Shown: positions 24,901 through 34,699 of the stretch, piece after piece
Numbering within the stretch: position 1 is the stretch's first letter
Layout: the number at the start of each line of letters is the position of its first letter
Origin: Lamellibrachia columna
Taxonomy: Eukaryota > Annelida > Polychaeta > Sabellida > Siboglinidae
Assembly: GCA_963662155.1 (NCBI GenBank)
Contig: OY759263.1
Coordinates: forward strand, 37,305,391 to 37,369,390
Direction: 5' to 3'
Length of the DNA: 64,000 nucleotides
Made by a program: the position numbers and the translations under genes
Notes under the pieces: generated by a model
What the model saw: the letters and a program-made list of their open reading frames with translations, nothing else
What the model was told of the DNA's origin: nothing
The model's database searches: none

Positions 24901-27900
24901 CAGAAAGCATCATGAGTACGCCTAGAGACAGGAATGGCAGGGCAAATCCTGAGACCTGAAAAAAACAAATAAAGCTTCACAAAATGAAGCCGAGACCAAA
25001 ATGTCACCTACCAACTGGTTGGTGTTCTTATTTACCTTACAATGATTCTCATTATAAGATTCATTTGGTTCCTGAATTATCAGATTTTCTTCTTCTACAT
25101 ATTTTATTAGTAACATACAGGTCAGGTGATCCATGGTGCTACACATTTATATAGTAGAGCCTGGTTTGACGAGAATTTGCCTAGGCAGCTTTACATTGTT
25201 TTAACTTAGCACACCTACATCAGCTGTGACAGCACATATTGACAGAAATGAAAGGTCACCGGGGACATTATATGATGAGCATGACACTGGTTCATAGTGG
25301 ACACCCAATGGCACAGTGGACATGAAGCTCTAACAAGGGTCAATCTTCTGTGACCACTGGGCCAAAATGGGCAGCTCTATGTAACAAGATACATGATTTA
25401 AATCTAAATTTACAGCTCTTGCCCAGGTTGATTACTGTAATGAGCTCATTCATGTTCGGCCACAATACATGCTGTAGGACCCACCTGAAAGAGAACCCCT
25501 CCAATAGCAGGTCCAACCATGAAGCCAAGACCAGCAGACATCTCCAGAATACCAAATACAGTAGCAACATTGTTTGGGAAAGCATTCGCAGTGATCACAA
25601 AGCTGGCAGTGCTAGAGGCGGTGCAGCCTGCCGCTGCAAAGCCACGCACCACAAAACACATGATGATGAACAGTGTTGTGTTTTCATCGCTGCTTGGAAT
25701 GTAGTCAAGAGTGCTGCAATCCAAAGTTCATCGTAACAGGCGTAAGGCTTGCAAATAAACAAAATAATTAATGCAGTGGATAATTATCTTCGCAGTATGA
25801 TTCAACAAAATGAAAAAGTCTTTCAAAGGGGATTTGGGTTTTAACCTGGTCAACAGTTGGTGTGGAAGTGAGTTGCCATGTTAGATTAATATCAAAATTA
25901 TTTTAAAACACAATTTATCTGAATGGTGAAATAAACGGTTGACAAGAAGAATGACTTTCACCTCCAATACACCCATTTTTTTCAATCTTCCCATAGTGAC
26001 AATTTGTGGTTGTAACTGGATGCATTTTAGTTACTCAGTCATCCAATAGAGGAACCTCAACATCTGATTACTACTTAGAATTCAATTGTTACTTTTAGCT
26101 AGCAGTAATTTATTTTAAAATATATTTTATTAACTGGTGATTTTTGTAGTTACTTATCTGGTTTTACTATTTTAACGAAGTTCTTGTATGAATGTTTTAC
26201 CTATTTGTTTTAACTACAAACATATTTTAAGTGTATATTTAGCACTCAAACTATTTAAAGATAACATGTTTTTTTCAGAAAATAATGTTATATACATGTA
26301 GTATAAACTACAGTGTACATCTACTCAAACATCTTGACCAACATCTTCACCACCCAAATGTATTTTAATGAACCACATTTTTAAAATATACTTTGACCAG
26401 TGGGGCATAGTAGTAACGTATATGATTTGACAAACGTAGTATGTAAGCTGATAAAACACAGTAAATGACAATAGGTAGAATTAATAATTGTTTCACTTCG
26501 TCTTTCAACCGATCTCGACCGAAGCATAAACTTATTACGCACCACTTAACATTGATTCATCGTTTCATATGCGGATGACAAATTCGTATTTTCGCGTACC
26601 GGTAGAGCCTTGGCTTGGGTTAGGAATTTGGCATGTTAGTTTTGCGTTGCGAAAACGATTAAATTTACGATGTGATGAAAGCATGTCATTTCACCCAAGT
26701 GTTATGTTGGTATTGCATACTAAATACATTTAAAACTGTTTATCTGATTCTTACGCAAGGCGTATTTGTGAATCTCGATTGCAATTTACAAACCATTGAA
26801 GCGACGCCAGCGACAGCGATTGATGTCAGCGGCGGTGCAAAACAAACAACACGTTGATACTCATCCATTGACATTGTTCGCCTAATGTTTCTTGAGAATT
26901 GACAAAGCAATTTTAAGTAGGTTTAAGCAGGCCCATTTGGCATTTCCCCCTGGCGGCAGAAAATCGGGGTCCACAACCGACTGCGTTATATCCGAATCCG
27001 CATAATAACGGGGCGCGTAATAACGAGGCGCGACTGTAAAAGCACATAATTAACATTTAATTTATTCTCTTGTATTAATGCAATACTATTGTGCAGTCAT
27101 TTATTTGTTGCATATTGTTACCATTTACATACTGGACTATTTTAATATATTATGTGATACAAGATTTTAGGTGCTACAGCAGTTTTTTTCCCATGCAGAA
27201 TATTATAGTTTTTGCTAAATATGCACTGTTGTTATTAGTAAACATGAAAAGTTTTTGTCTAAGTGTGCATGGTAATTCAGTATAATTTCCTTTTGGTCAG
27301 AATATTAAAATTTTGCAGAATTCTTTTTAACACAATAAAAGTTGGTAAACGCTATCTTGTTTCTTACAATTATTTACATTTTTCCTTCTACAAAAAAAAA
27401 ATGCACTAAAACGTATTTGTTAGAAACATCATCTAGGGTATTGTATAGATCCAGGTGGGTGCCATAACAAATCACTGGGTTTGTAGTTTTCAGGTGGGAC
27501 AAATATAGTTTTGGTGGGACAAGTAAGCATGACTCGTTACTTGTCCTACAGGACAAGTGCCTTCTAGGAGTTTGTGTAGAACCTTGGCTCGACACCAATG
27601 CAGCCATCACAAATTCCTCAATCTGCCTAGGTAGCCTCAGCCTCAGCGACCACATCATTTTGTCAGGTGTTGAATCTCTTCCTGGGTGCAGCTCTAATTC
27701 GTTTAAATTTGAATACACTTTTTTATTGAAATTTATTTGGAGGTTTTAAAATCGTGATTATTCATTCTCACAGCAAGATCATTCTATACTTTGTCTAGGT
27801 AGATCATATCCGCAACTGCCTTACAAAAGGTAAAAGTTAATTAATATGCACCTGATCAGCAAGAGACTGTTATCTTATGCTCTATATAAAGAACCAGGCC

Positions 27901-30900
27901 ATACAAATTATCAGGGCTCTACACTAACTCCAAGAAGGCACTTGTCCTGTAGGACAAGTAGTGGGTCGTGTTTATTTGACCCACCAAAACTATAACTTGT
28001 CCCCCATGAAAACTAGAAACGCATTGGATTACTATGCCATGATATAACACCCACCTGGATATATATAATATCCATGATGATTTTTCTAACAAATATATCT
28101 ATGCATTTTTACAGTGTAGCAGGAAAAATGTCAATAATTCTAAGAAACAAGATAGCAGTTGCCAACTTTTATTGTGATAAAAAGTAATTCTGCAAATTCT
28201 GAACGAAAAGAAATAAATGAATTTCAATGCACGCTTAGACACAATTTTTGTCATGTTTACAAATAACAACAGTGCATATTTAGCAAGAACTAAAATATTC
28301 TGCAAGGAACAAACACTGCTTGCACGGCTAGCAGTCCATTACACAAATGGTAACAACATGCAACAAAATAAACGACTAAAAAGTATTGCATTAATAAAAC
28401 AGAATAAATTAACTGTTAATTAAAGTGCTTTTCATTATGACGTATGTATAACAGTACGGTGAATGCAACTAAATTGAACAATTATTCATGCTTGCGACTA
28501 TAGGGCTTAGGGTTGCTGCTGTAGATATCAGCATACTTGTATTAACATATAGCAGTGATATGATTGTACTATGTTGCATTAATATGTATAACAAAACGTG
28601 CTAAACATAATATAAATACACATAACTTTTGCAGTTGCGCTGAAGCCGAGTGGCATTAGGGCTTCCTTAGGCCATTTCACTGGCGTTTGTTACGATTGCG
28701 ATCTGTTTCTGACATTAGATTCAAATTTTATGCGTTCCTGTGTAGTAATAATGTTAAACATTCAAAACATAAAATGGGCATATATGTCAGAAGTGTGGCT
28801 ACGTAAGTGGGCATTTAAATAAGGAACGGTGACAGTGCGTCCATGTTTTCAACGGAACAGCGTTGCTGTCCTAGACCTAGTGGGTAAGCTAGTTTATAAA
28901 ATACTACATGCGCCATCTGATGATTACATTGGTAGTTGTCGCATGGAGGAAAGAAAGCGGTGACACGCACTACATCGAACAAAATAATAGATTATTAAAA
29001 TGAATAGTACGTTTTATATTGCAATGGCATTAACTTGTCCGGCAGGACGAAGTGTCCAGGATTATGTACTTGTCCTACACTGGTAGCTACTTGTTCCGGA
29101 TAAGTGTTAATGTCAAGCCCTGTGAGGTATCCTTTTCTGTACAGTTTGTATGTCACGACTAAAGTTTAAGCTCAGTATTATGTATATAGTTACAGTGGAA
29201 AACATATCAACCAAATGCAAAAATATTTCACTGAAACAAATGCATCACATTTGTCTAATAAGTAGAATCTAATGTGGAATGCTGTGATATGACTTACCCA
29301 AAAAGGATGATGCATCCACCACCAAAGAACTGCCCGGCCAGAAAGAAGAAGCGTGCTCCAACAATGGGCAACTGGAATGAATGTTACACAGTGTTACTTG
29401 TTAATGAGGTCAATGCTATCTAACAATGGGCAACTGGAATGAATGTTACACAGTGTTACTTGTTAATGAGATCAATGCTATCTAACAATGGGCAACTGGA
29501 ATGAATGTTACACAGTGTTACTTGTTAATGAGATCAATGCTATCTAACAATGGGCAACTAGAATGAATGTTACACAGTGTTACTTATTAATGAGGTCAAT
29601 GCTATCTAACAATGGGCAACTGGAATGAATGTTACACAGTGTTACTTGTTAATGAGATCAATGCTATCTAACAATGGGCAACTGGAATGAATGTTACACA
29701 GTGTTACTTGTTAATGAGATCAATGCTATCTAACAATGGACAACTAGAATGAATGTTACACAGTGTTACTTGTTAATGAGGTCAATGCTATCTAACAATG
29801 GGCAACTAGAATGAATGTTACACAGTGTTACTTGTTAATGAGGTCAATGCTATCTAACAATGGGCAACTAGAATGAATGTTACACAGTGTTACTTGTTAA
29901 TGAGGTCAATGCTATCTAACAATGGGCAACTGGAATGAATGTTACACAGTGTTACTTGTTAATGAGGTCAATGCTATCTAACAATGGGCAACTGGAATGA
30001 ATGTTACACAGTGTTACTTGTTAATGAGATCAATGCTATCTAACAATGGGCAACTGGAATGAATGTTACACAGTGTTACTTGTTAATGAGATCAATGCTA
30101 TCTAACAATGGGCAACTGGAATGAATGTTACAGTGTTACTTGTTAATGAGGTCAATGCTATCCATGAGGACATCTCGACTCCCAGAGAAGTTGAGATGAC
30201 ATTGGAATGAATATGTCTGCTGGGGGTGAAGTGTAAAGCACTTTGAGCATAAGGACTGGATACCGTGCTATATAAGACTGTACATTTTTTAAAGGGGCTT
30301 TGTGCCACTAATATTTTTTTTCAGCACTAATCTTTTCATTTGTTCACAGTCCATTTCACAGCGTAAGCGCATTCATGAATTAAGTGCAGCAAAATCCTTA
30401 AAATAAATTGTTCTTATCACTAACTGAGTGCCTTACCAGTTTGCTAAAGATGGGAGATGTGATGAACTGGACAAGGGCAAACATGCCAAATATGACCCCA
30501 CTCATTGTGTCACTGACACCCTTCTTGGCCGCCTGCAACCAATGCAGTGTCAAATTATAAAGTGTGAATAAAGTGTGAAAAGCTGCCATAAATAAAAACT
30601 TTTAAAATAATATTTATTAACAATTTGAACACATAGTTGATGTGGTCTGTAGACAAAACATTAATTTATGAAACATCCAAGGTGAAGTTAAATGACCAGT
30701 GAGAAAATGTTCACTGACAATTGACAAAACATTTGTTTACCATGTGCAAATATTTAAGAATGTAATAGATGTAGATTTTTTTCTTGGGCATTACAAATTG
30801 TATAAATATTTGAAAGAGTGCATTATAATTATTGTTGGATATCATATATGATGTGTGACATGAATAACACTGTTGACAGTTTACAAACTAGTCTCCGGAC

Positions 30901-31717
30901 AGGCTACTTGAACTCTGGGGTTTACTATCAACTACAGCATTGAATAAAGCTCCCTCTTCAGTTGACATGGCCCATCACAAATCAAAGTTGTGTATATTAA
31001 ATTTTGTACTGTGTGAATCATTTTAAGTAATATGTGCAGTCAGTTTAATAAGTGTCATTTTGTAAAAAAAATTAAATCATTGATAAATTTTACTTTGATC
31101 ATTGGATCGGGTAACTTGCGAAAGTGTACATAGCTTAATGTCATAATATATAGAACCGGATCACTTTTGCACTTTTTTTGCTGAATTTGACCTGATATGG
31201 TAAAAAATAATTTCATAGTTTGTCTGATGATTTCATCAGAAGTAAATGACACATTTGCACAAATGAGCTAGCATGTCATAGTGGATACTAGACATGACTG
31301 ATTTTTTTGGCTAAATTATTCTAAAATGAGACGAGCGAAAAAAATCAGTCGAAAAGACCTTTAAAACAAAGAAATTCAAACCTCATCTGGGAAGAAAGGA
31401 GCAAGCACGGACAGACACATGTTGGATGTGAAGTCAACAAGAGCAAGAGCAAACAGCAACATCTTCTGCCTCTTTGATGAGTTCCACAGCGAAAACGGAG
31501 CCACTGTGCCGACATCTGGGGGTAATATGTCTTGGTTTGACGCATCGTAGGAAAATGAGTCTTTCTGCATTGACACTGATGGCCTTGTAATGGAGTCAAC
31601 CTGCTGGTGACACGAGGAGTGGAAGTCACCCTCAATGTGGGCATCATGTGGGATGGCAGCGATGTCACCAAACAAACTGTCATCTTCTTTCTGTGGCATG
31701 CCAGAGGTTGAATTCAC
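15985..31717 (-). CDS. SLC18B1: SLC18B1-like MFS transporter, 12 exons, apparently intact
   Basis: Exons in transcript order: 31699(ATG)-31382, 30532-30437, 29371-29298, 25713-25485, 24955-24832, 23941-23802, 22707-22612, 20525-20425, 19419-19324, 18333-18259, 16673-16580, 16146-15985 (stop TAA). All junctions are AG/GT, the phases agree throughout, and the total is about 534 residues (human SLC18B1 is 456; the excess is a long polar N-terminus). Exon 1 ends with TM1 (LLFALALVDFTSNMCLSVLA) and FFPDE. Exons 2-3 give TM2 and the loop-2/3 MFS motif (SPIFSKLLPIVGARF). Exon 4 has FPNNVATVFGILE and GLGFMVGPAIGG, exon 7 the second motif A (SPLWGHVADR), exon 11 GPTIGGWLYDSMGF, and exon 12 the tail ending ESETTPLLFAT. 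SLC18B1 in mammals is a vesicular polyamine/monoamine antiporter; the substrate here is inferred. The frame opens at a GTG (31717), so the ATG at 31699 is preferred; a 5' UTR exon border may lie near 31755. Exon 5 needs the donor TTTG/GTTAGT to keep frame. Confidence 0.93.
16893..18258. repeat. 58-62 bp minisatellite carrying copies of the exon 10 splice donor
   Basis: About 22 copies follow the true exon 10 end (18259) inside intron 10. On the minus strand each unit contains the last roughly 25 nt of exon 10 (TGGGGATCCATGTATGCT, then CTAGG), the donor GTAGGC, and a pyrimidine-rich intron piece (CATTCCTCTCTTCCCTTCTG). The spacing is 58 bp near the exon and up to about 60 bp further away, so copies near the exon are the most uniform. 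The long minus-strand frame over the array is a by-product. Confidence 0.95.
18259..18333 (-). CDS. SLC18B1: Exon 10 of the SLC18B1-like gene (source of the repeat)
   Basis: The 75-bp exon encodes KAGLDNGMALYSSTAG then LWGSMYAL and two bases of Gly, joining exon 9 (AA/G = Lys) and exon 11 (GG/T = Gly). It corresponds to the GLST-x-GLVSGL-x-S loop/TM segment of SLC18B1. Its 3' quarter and its donor are the seed of the tandem array that follows. Confidence 0.9.
19425..20300. repeat. Minisatellite filling intron 8, about 27-30 bp unit
   Basis: Units resemble CACAGCACAGAACAACAG followed by CAGACATCA, with TAACAG and ACACCAGACATTA variants and larger duplicated blocks. It occupies nearly 90 percent of intron 8 (19420-20424) and stops within a few bases of the exon 9 acceptor. 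On the minus strand it is T/G/C-rich and almost free of AG, so it forms an extended polypyrimidine-like tract. Cysteine-rich minus-strand frames here are not genes. Confidence 0.9.
21535..21850. repeat. Dispersed repeat, copy 1 (second copy 26480-26800)
   Basis: Blocks such as CACTTCGTCTTTCAACCG, AACATTGATTCA, GCGGATGACAAATTC and GGCGTATTTGTGAAT occur in the same order at 26480-26800. Both copies are in introns of the transporter. They have no ORF and are probably non-autonomous DNA transposon pieces, because the second copy runs into a Tigger-like terminal sequence at about 26985-27036. Confidence 0.7.
22112..22152. repeat. Short hairpin (inverted repeat)
   Basis: AAATCGCTCACCTAAAT and ATTTAGGCGAGCGATTT form near-perfect inverted arms around a 7-10 bp loop. 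GGCGAGCGATCGC-type motifs also occur near 21010, so these may be ends of a small palindromic transposon. No ORF is involved. Confidence 0.5.
23080..23325. mobile_element. MITE-like element with roughly 95-bp terminal inverted repeats
   Basis: The left arm (AATAACTGACTTAAACAATA, CCGTTTTGGTGA, CTAGTGTGAATGGGGCTTA) is matched in reverse complement by 23215-23325 (ACTTGACTTAAACAATA, CCATTTTGGTGA, CTAGTGTGAATGGGTCTTA). Only about 35 bp separate the arms. It lies in intron 6 of the transporter and has no coding capacity. Confidence 0.75.
23530..23578 (+). other. G-rich purine tract, G-quadruplex candidate
   Basis: Runs of three to six G separated by A or GA (GGGAGGAGAGGGAGGGGG and onward) satisfy a four-run G-quadruplex pattern several times over. 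On the transcribed minus-strand gene this is a C/T-rich stretch in intron 6. Confidence 0.6.
24330..24690. repeat. Degenerate repeats with an AT-rich hairpin
   Basis: Phrases CTCAAAAGCGTGAACCC and CCAATAATATGAAGATAATA recur five to six times. At about 24588-24630 CCAATAATATGAAAATAATA faces its reverse complement, giving a strong hairpin. It is probably the decayed interior of a small palindromic element in intron 5. Confidence 0.6.
24840..24910. repeat. SLC18B1: Short tandem repeat inside coding exon 5
   Basis: Units GCACAGGGAGCAGGCAG (17 bp) and GCACAGGGAGCAG (13 bp) alternate on the plus strand. On the coding strand they give a duplicated ACSLCLLPVP / ACSLCLPQQ stretch after TM5-TM6. The exon still joins exon 6 in frame through the donor TTTG/GTTAGT, so the expansion has not broken the protein. 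Confidence 0.7.
26480..27038. mobile_element. Dispersed repeat copy 2 ending in a Tigger/pogo-like terminus
   Basis: The left part matches 21535-21850. The right end reads CGCATAATAACGGGGCGCG then TAATAACGAGGCGCGACTGTA, which resembles the CAGT-CGCGCCTCGTTAT terminus of Tigger-type pogo elements in reverse orientation. No transposase is present, so it is a non-autonomous remnant in intron 3 of the transporter. Confidence 0.55.
27045..27600 (+). repeat. Left arm of a large inverted pair (partner 27905-28420)
   Basis: The blocks TGTTACCATTT, CTAAATATGCACTGTTGTTA, CACAATAAAAGTTGG, CTATCTTGTTTCTTA, ATCCAGGTGGGTG and CTACAGGACAAGTGCCTTCT occur in the same order in the reverse complement of 27905-28420. 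Divergence is roughly 15-20 percent by eye. The arms are non-coding. Confidence 0.8.
27905..28420 (-). repeat. Right arm of the large inverted pair
   Basis: Reverse-complement partner of 27045-27600; about 300 bp separates the arms. A shorter related piece with CTTGTCC-x-AGGAC motifs is at about 29020-29120, so the sequence is a dispersed family and the pair may be two independent insertions in opposite orientation. All copies lie in intron 3 of the transporter. Confidence 0.8.
29358..30150. repeat. 62-bp minisatellite carrying copies of the exon 3 splice acceptor
   Basis: Thirteen copies, counting the true site, at a 62-bp spacing. On the minus strand each holds CATTCCAG (or CATTCTAG) followed by TTGCCCATTGTT, the first 12 nt of exon 3, then TAGATAGCATTGA and intron-like sequence. 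The genuine acceptor (exon start 29371) is the copy at the 3' end of the array in transcript orientation, and the other twelve lie upstream in intron 2. Confidence 0.95.
30155..30295 (+). mobile_element. SINE fragment (3' half with tail)
   Basis: Contains AGAGAAGTTGAGATG, GGGGGTGAAGTGTAAAGCAC, AAGGACTGGATACC and a GCTATATAAGACTGTACATT end followed by T-rich DNA. It matches the 3' half of the reverse-strand SINE at 31985-32310. It directly follows the 62-bp array in intron 2. Confidence 0.75.
31065..31340. repeat. Dispersed repeat, copy 2 (see 8575-8850)
   Basis: Aligned with 8575-8850 through GATCATTGGATCGGGTAACTT, ACACATTTGCA and AGTGGATACTAGACATG. It sits in intron 1 of the transporter directly downstream of exon 1. 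Non-coding. Confidence 0.7.
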
Positions 31718-31984
31718 TCTGACACATGACTGGCGTCATGTGTCCACCTCTGAAACATTAACACTCATTATGACCCATGTCACAATGCTCTGTGTGGTAC
31801 CCTACTCCTTAAAAACATGTTTATTTATACAATATAGCTTGAATAACATTCTTTACATTATTAGCAGATGCCTTATGTTAAATGTGTCTTTTGCAACATG
31901 CATACAAAGCATCAAGTCAATACTCTGGGGTTAGAGTTTTATCGGCAAAAATCTGTGTTTGCCAGGACAGTCAGTTAAAAAAAG

Positions 31985-32310
31985 GCAAATGTACGTTCTT
32001 ACATAGTGAGGTATCCAGTCCTTGGGACTGCTCAAAGCGCTTTACACTTCACCCCCTGGCAGACCTGTTCATTCCAAGGCCATCTCAACTTCTCTGAGAA
32101 GCATTCAGCTACGCTGCAATTGCGCGAAGACTATTCGTTCACATATCCACCACTGTCTGTATTGCCATGTACTCATTTATACAGCTGAGTGAACTGTGAA
32201 CGTGGTGTGATCAAACTTGCCAAAGGTTCGAAGCGACCGCAGCGGGATTTGAAACCGGGTTCTCTCAATTGAGAGTCCGGCCTTCTAACAGGTATGCCAT
32301 CACTGGTAAA
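31985..32310 (-). mobile_element. Near-complete tRNA-derived SINE
   Basis: On the minus strand an A-box-like GGCATACCTGTTAGAAGG and a B box GGTTTCAAATCC start the element. A central part (CGCTTCGAACCTTTGGCAAG, GGTGGATATGTGAACGAA, GCAATTGCAGCGTAGCTGAA) and a tail (GTGTAAAGCGCTTTGAGC, AAGGACTGGATACC) follow. Fragments of the same family are at 5555, 30155 and 39478. It is a SINE and not a tRNA gene, because the anticodon arm does not fold properly and non-tRNA body sequence follows. Confidence 0.8.
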
Positions 32311-34699
32311 CAGGTGTCTTACAAGTTTTTGCTGGTCAAACAAAAAAAATCTGCTGGAAACTCAACAAACATAGAAAAAATGCTGGCATAATTGACAAAA
32401 GCCCATAATGGTAATAGTAATACTAAAAAAAAACAATAAACATATTTTTCAAGTTTATTTTTAAATGTTGCCAACACACCAGTTCAGAATTCCATTTTAT
32501 TGGCAGTGCTAAGCAGACCTAGAGCAGAAGTACTCGGTATTGGTGTACTCATGTACTTGAGTACATTTTTGAAGTACTCATATTCATACTCATATACCTT
32601 ATGGGTCATGTACTTGGTCTTATACTCAATGTACTCAGATTTTAAGAGTACATTATGAGTACATCCGAGTACTTTCTCAATATATGCTGTGAAACAGACC
32701 TGGGGCAGAAGCACTCAGTACTCATGTACATTCTTGAAGTACTCTTACTCATACTCATACTCATATAACATATGGGCATGTACTCGTACTCATACTCAGT
32801 TTACTCATATTTGTACGAGTACATTACGAGTACATCTGAGTACTTTCTCAATATATGCTGTGAAAATTTATTTATTTGCAGTTAACAAAATGAAACTTTC
32901 CTGAAGTATTTGAATGCTCAACTATTTTTTTAAATACTTTGTTATTTCTTATTGATTACCCCCCCTTACCATCCATACACATAGTACATTCTCCAATAAT
33001 TATGACTACGATACCCAAAAAAGGCAACAGGCAGCATCTTTTCCTAATCAGAAACAATTACAAACAATTGTAAGCAAACAATTGTAGGCTACCAGTTCAG
33101 GCCATAATCCATTTGTTTAATTAAGCCACCAGGACTTTCATAAAAGGTCAGTTAACCAGCCATGAAATGCCTTTGATGCAGTCAAGAGACCATGCCACTT
33201 GGCACTGGCTGACAGTGCTAACTGTTAAGAACTGCCAGCTGAGTCTTCCTCTGTAGAAGTAAGGTGACTCAAGTCAGACTGCCTCCTACACCAGTATAAT
33301 CTGGTGCCAGCAGTCTGGCTAAAACGTTGGGGAAGGCAGTGTTAGTTGAGTAATTTTTCATTCTTTTTTATATCTAGGACACAATTACATTCATAAATAA
33401 AAATTTTACTCACATAAACTATGATTATTAGTACATCATTTTATACCAAGATATATAGCATGCATATATAATTATACGTAGCTGATTCAAATAGGATTGG
33501 TAAGCTGGTTCAACTAACACTTGGTGTGGGGTAAGTTGAGCTACAGTATAGTGCAAGTTGGGTAAATGCTTTATTTGTACAATTTACGTAGGCCTTGTTT
33601 CATAACAACTCAGCCAACACGTCTACCTAATGGGTACAACATATCTCTGACAAGTCTACATGCATAATTAATAAGTCGACACACTTAATTAATATAGATT
33701 TATAGGTCAATCACTACCAGTGTAACTAACTGTTAATATGTCGCCTTGTAGCTATCCGATGTCCCAATTTGTTCGAAAAAATTAATTCCTTGATGTATTT
33801 TTGGGTAAAGAACACTCCTTTTATCCGCTACTTAACTAACCCTCCCTTGGGTGGCTCAATTAGCCCCGTTTCAACAAATAAACTTTTTTAATTAGTTTCT
33901 CATTAATGTGTGAAGTGATGTAAATAATCTTCTTCCATGTATATAGTTAAACCATTTGTGAGTGCACGGATAATAAAGTCTGGTCACATGCGTTGATTGT
34001 TTACACACCAGCATGCCTTAATCACAATTACCAAGTTTCGAAAAACATCAAAAAACATACTTTTAACTCGCATTTTTTCACCATTGTAACAAATAGCATT
34101 TATTGTACATCAATCACGTTCTAATAACATGTTCAATCGCTGGGTGGTAGGGTAAATGTGCCGGTTATCGGAAAGTTAGTGGGATTAACGGACAGATTAG
34201 TTTAAATTGGGCACTAAATATATCTATATATAGGTTTGGTTGCATCCACAGGAAGCACGATAACATACGCTACGGTTATGTTGTGTTACGCCATCTGGCG
34301 ATAAGAAATGTACTATCCAGAATGAAATGTCCAGAAATATGTTTTTCCTAGTTACCAGACGCTGATTTCAGTGATCAGACGATATATGTCTGATAACTGA
34401 CATGGGTCATAGTGACGCTGTTTAGTTGTTTAAATAAGTTGCACATAACAATCCAGTGGCTACAGGCTAAACGTTTCCAGTGTTCGTAGTGTAGGCCTAC
34501 ATAGGCCTATTAGTCAGTACTGGTAACCTATCTTATCAGACATACATTGGCCAACAATAGTCATATTTATAAAGGACAAATGGTTTATTTCCAAATGTAA
34601 ATGTTCACAAATAATATCAACATTATTTGGTCATATGTAGGCCTAAGCATAATTATAATTGATACTGTAGCCGATGCCTAACCATTCGTTAATCAGACT

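Noticed and set aside
24832..24955. Frameshift in transporter exon 5
   Set aside because: With the donor TTTG/GTTAGT the phase matches exon 6 (G + GA = Gly), so no frameshift is needed.
31718..31800. Translation start upstream of 31699 for the transporter
   Set aside because: The frame upstream has no ATG before an in-frame TGA, and the codon at 31717 is GTG; the first in-frame ATG at 31699 is preferred.
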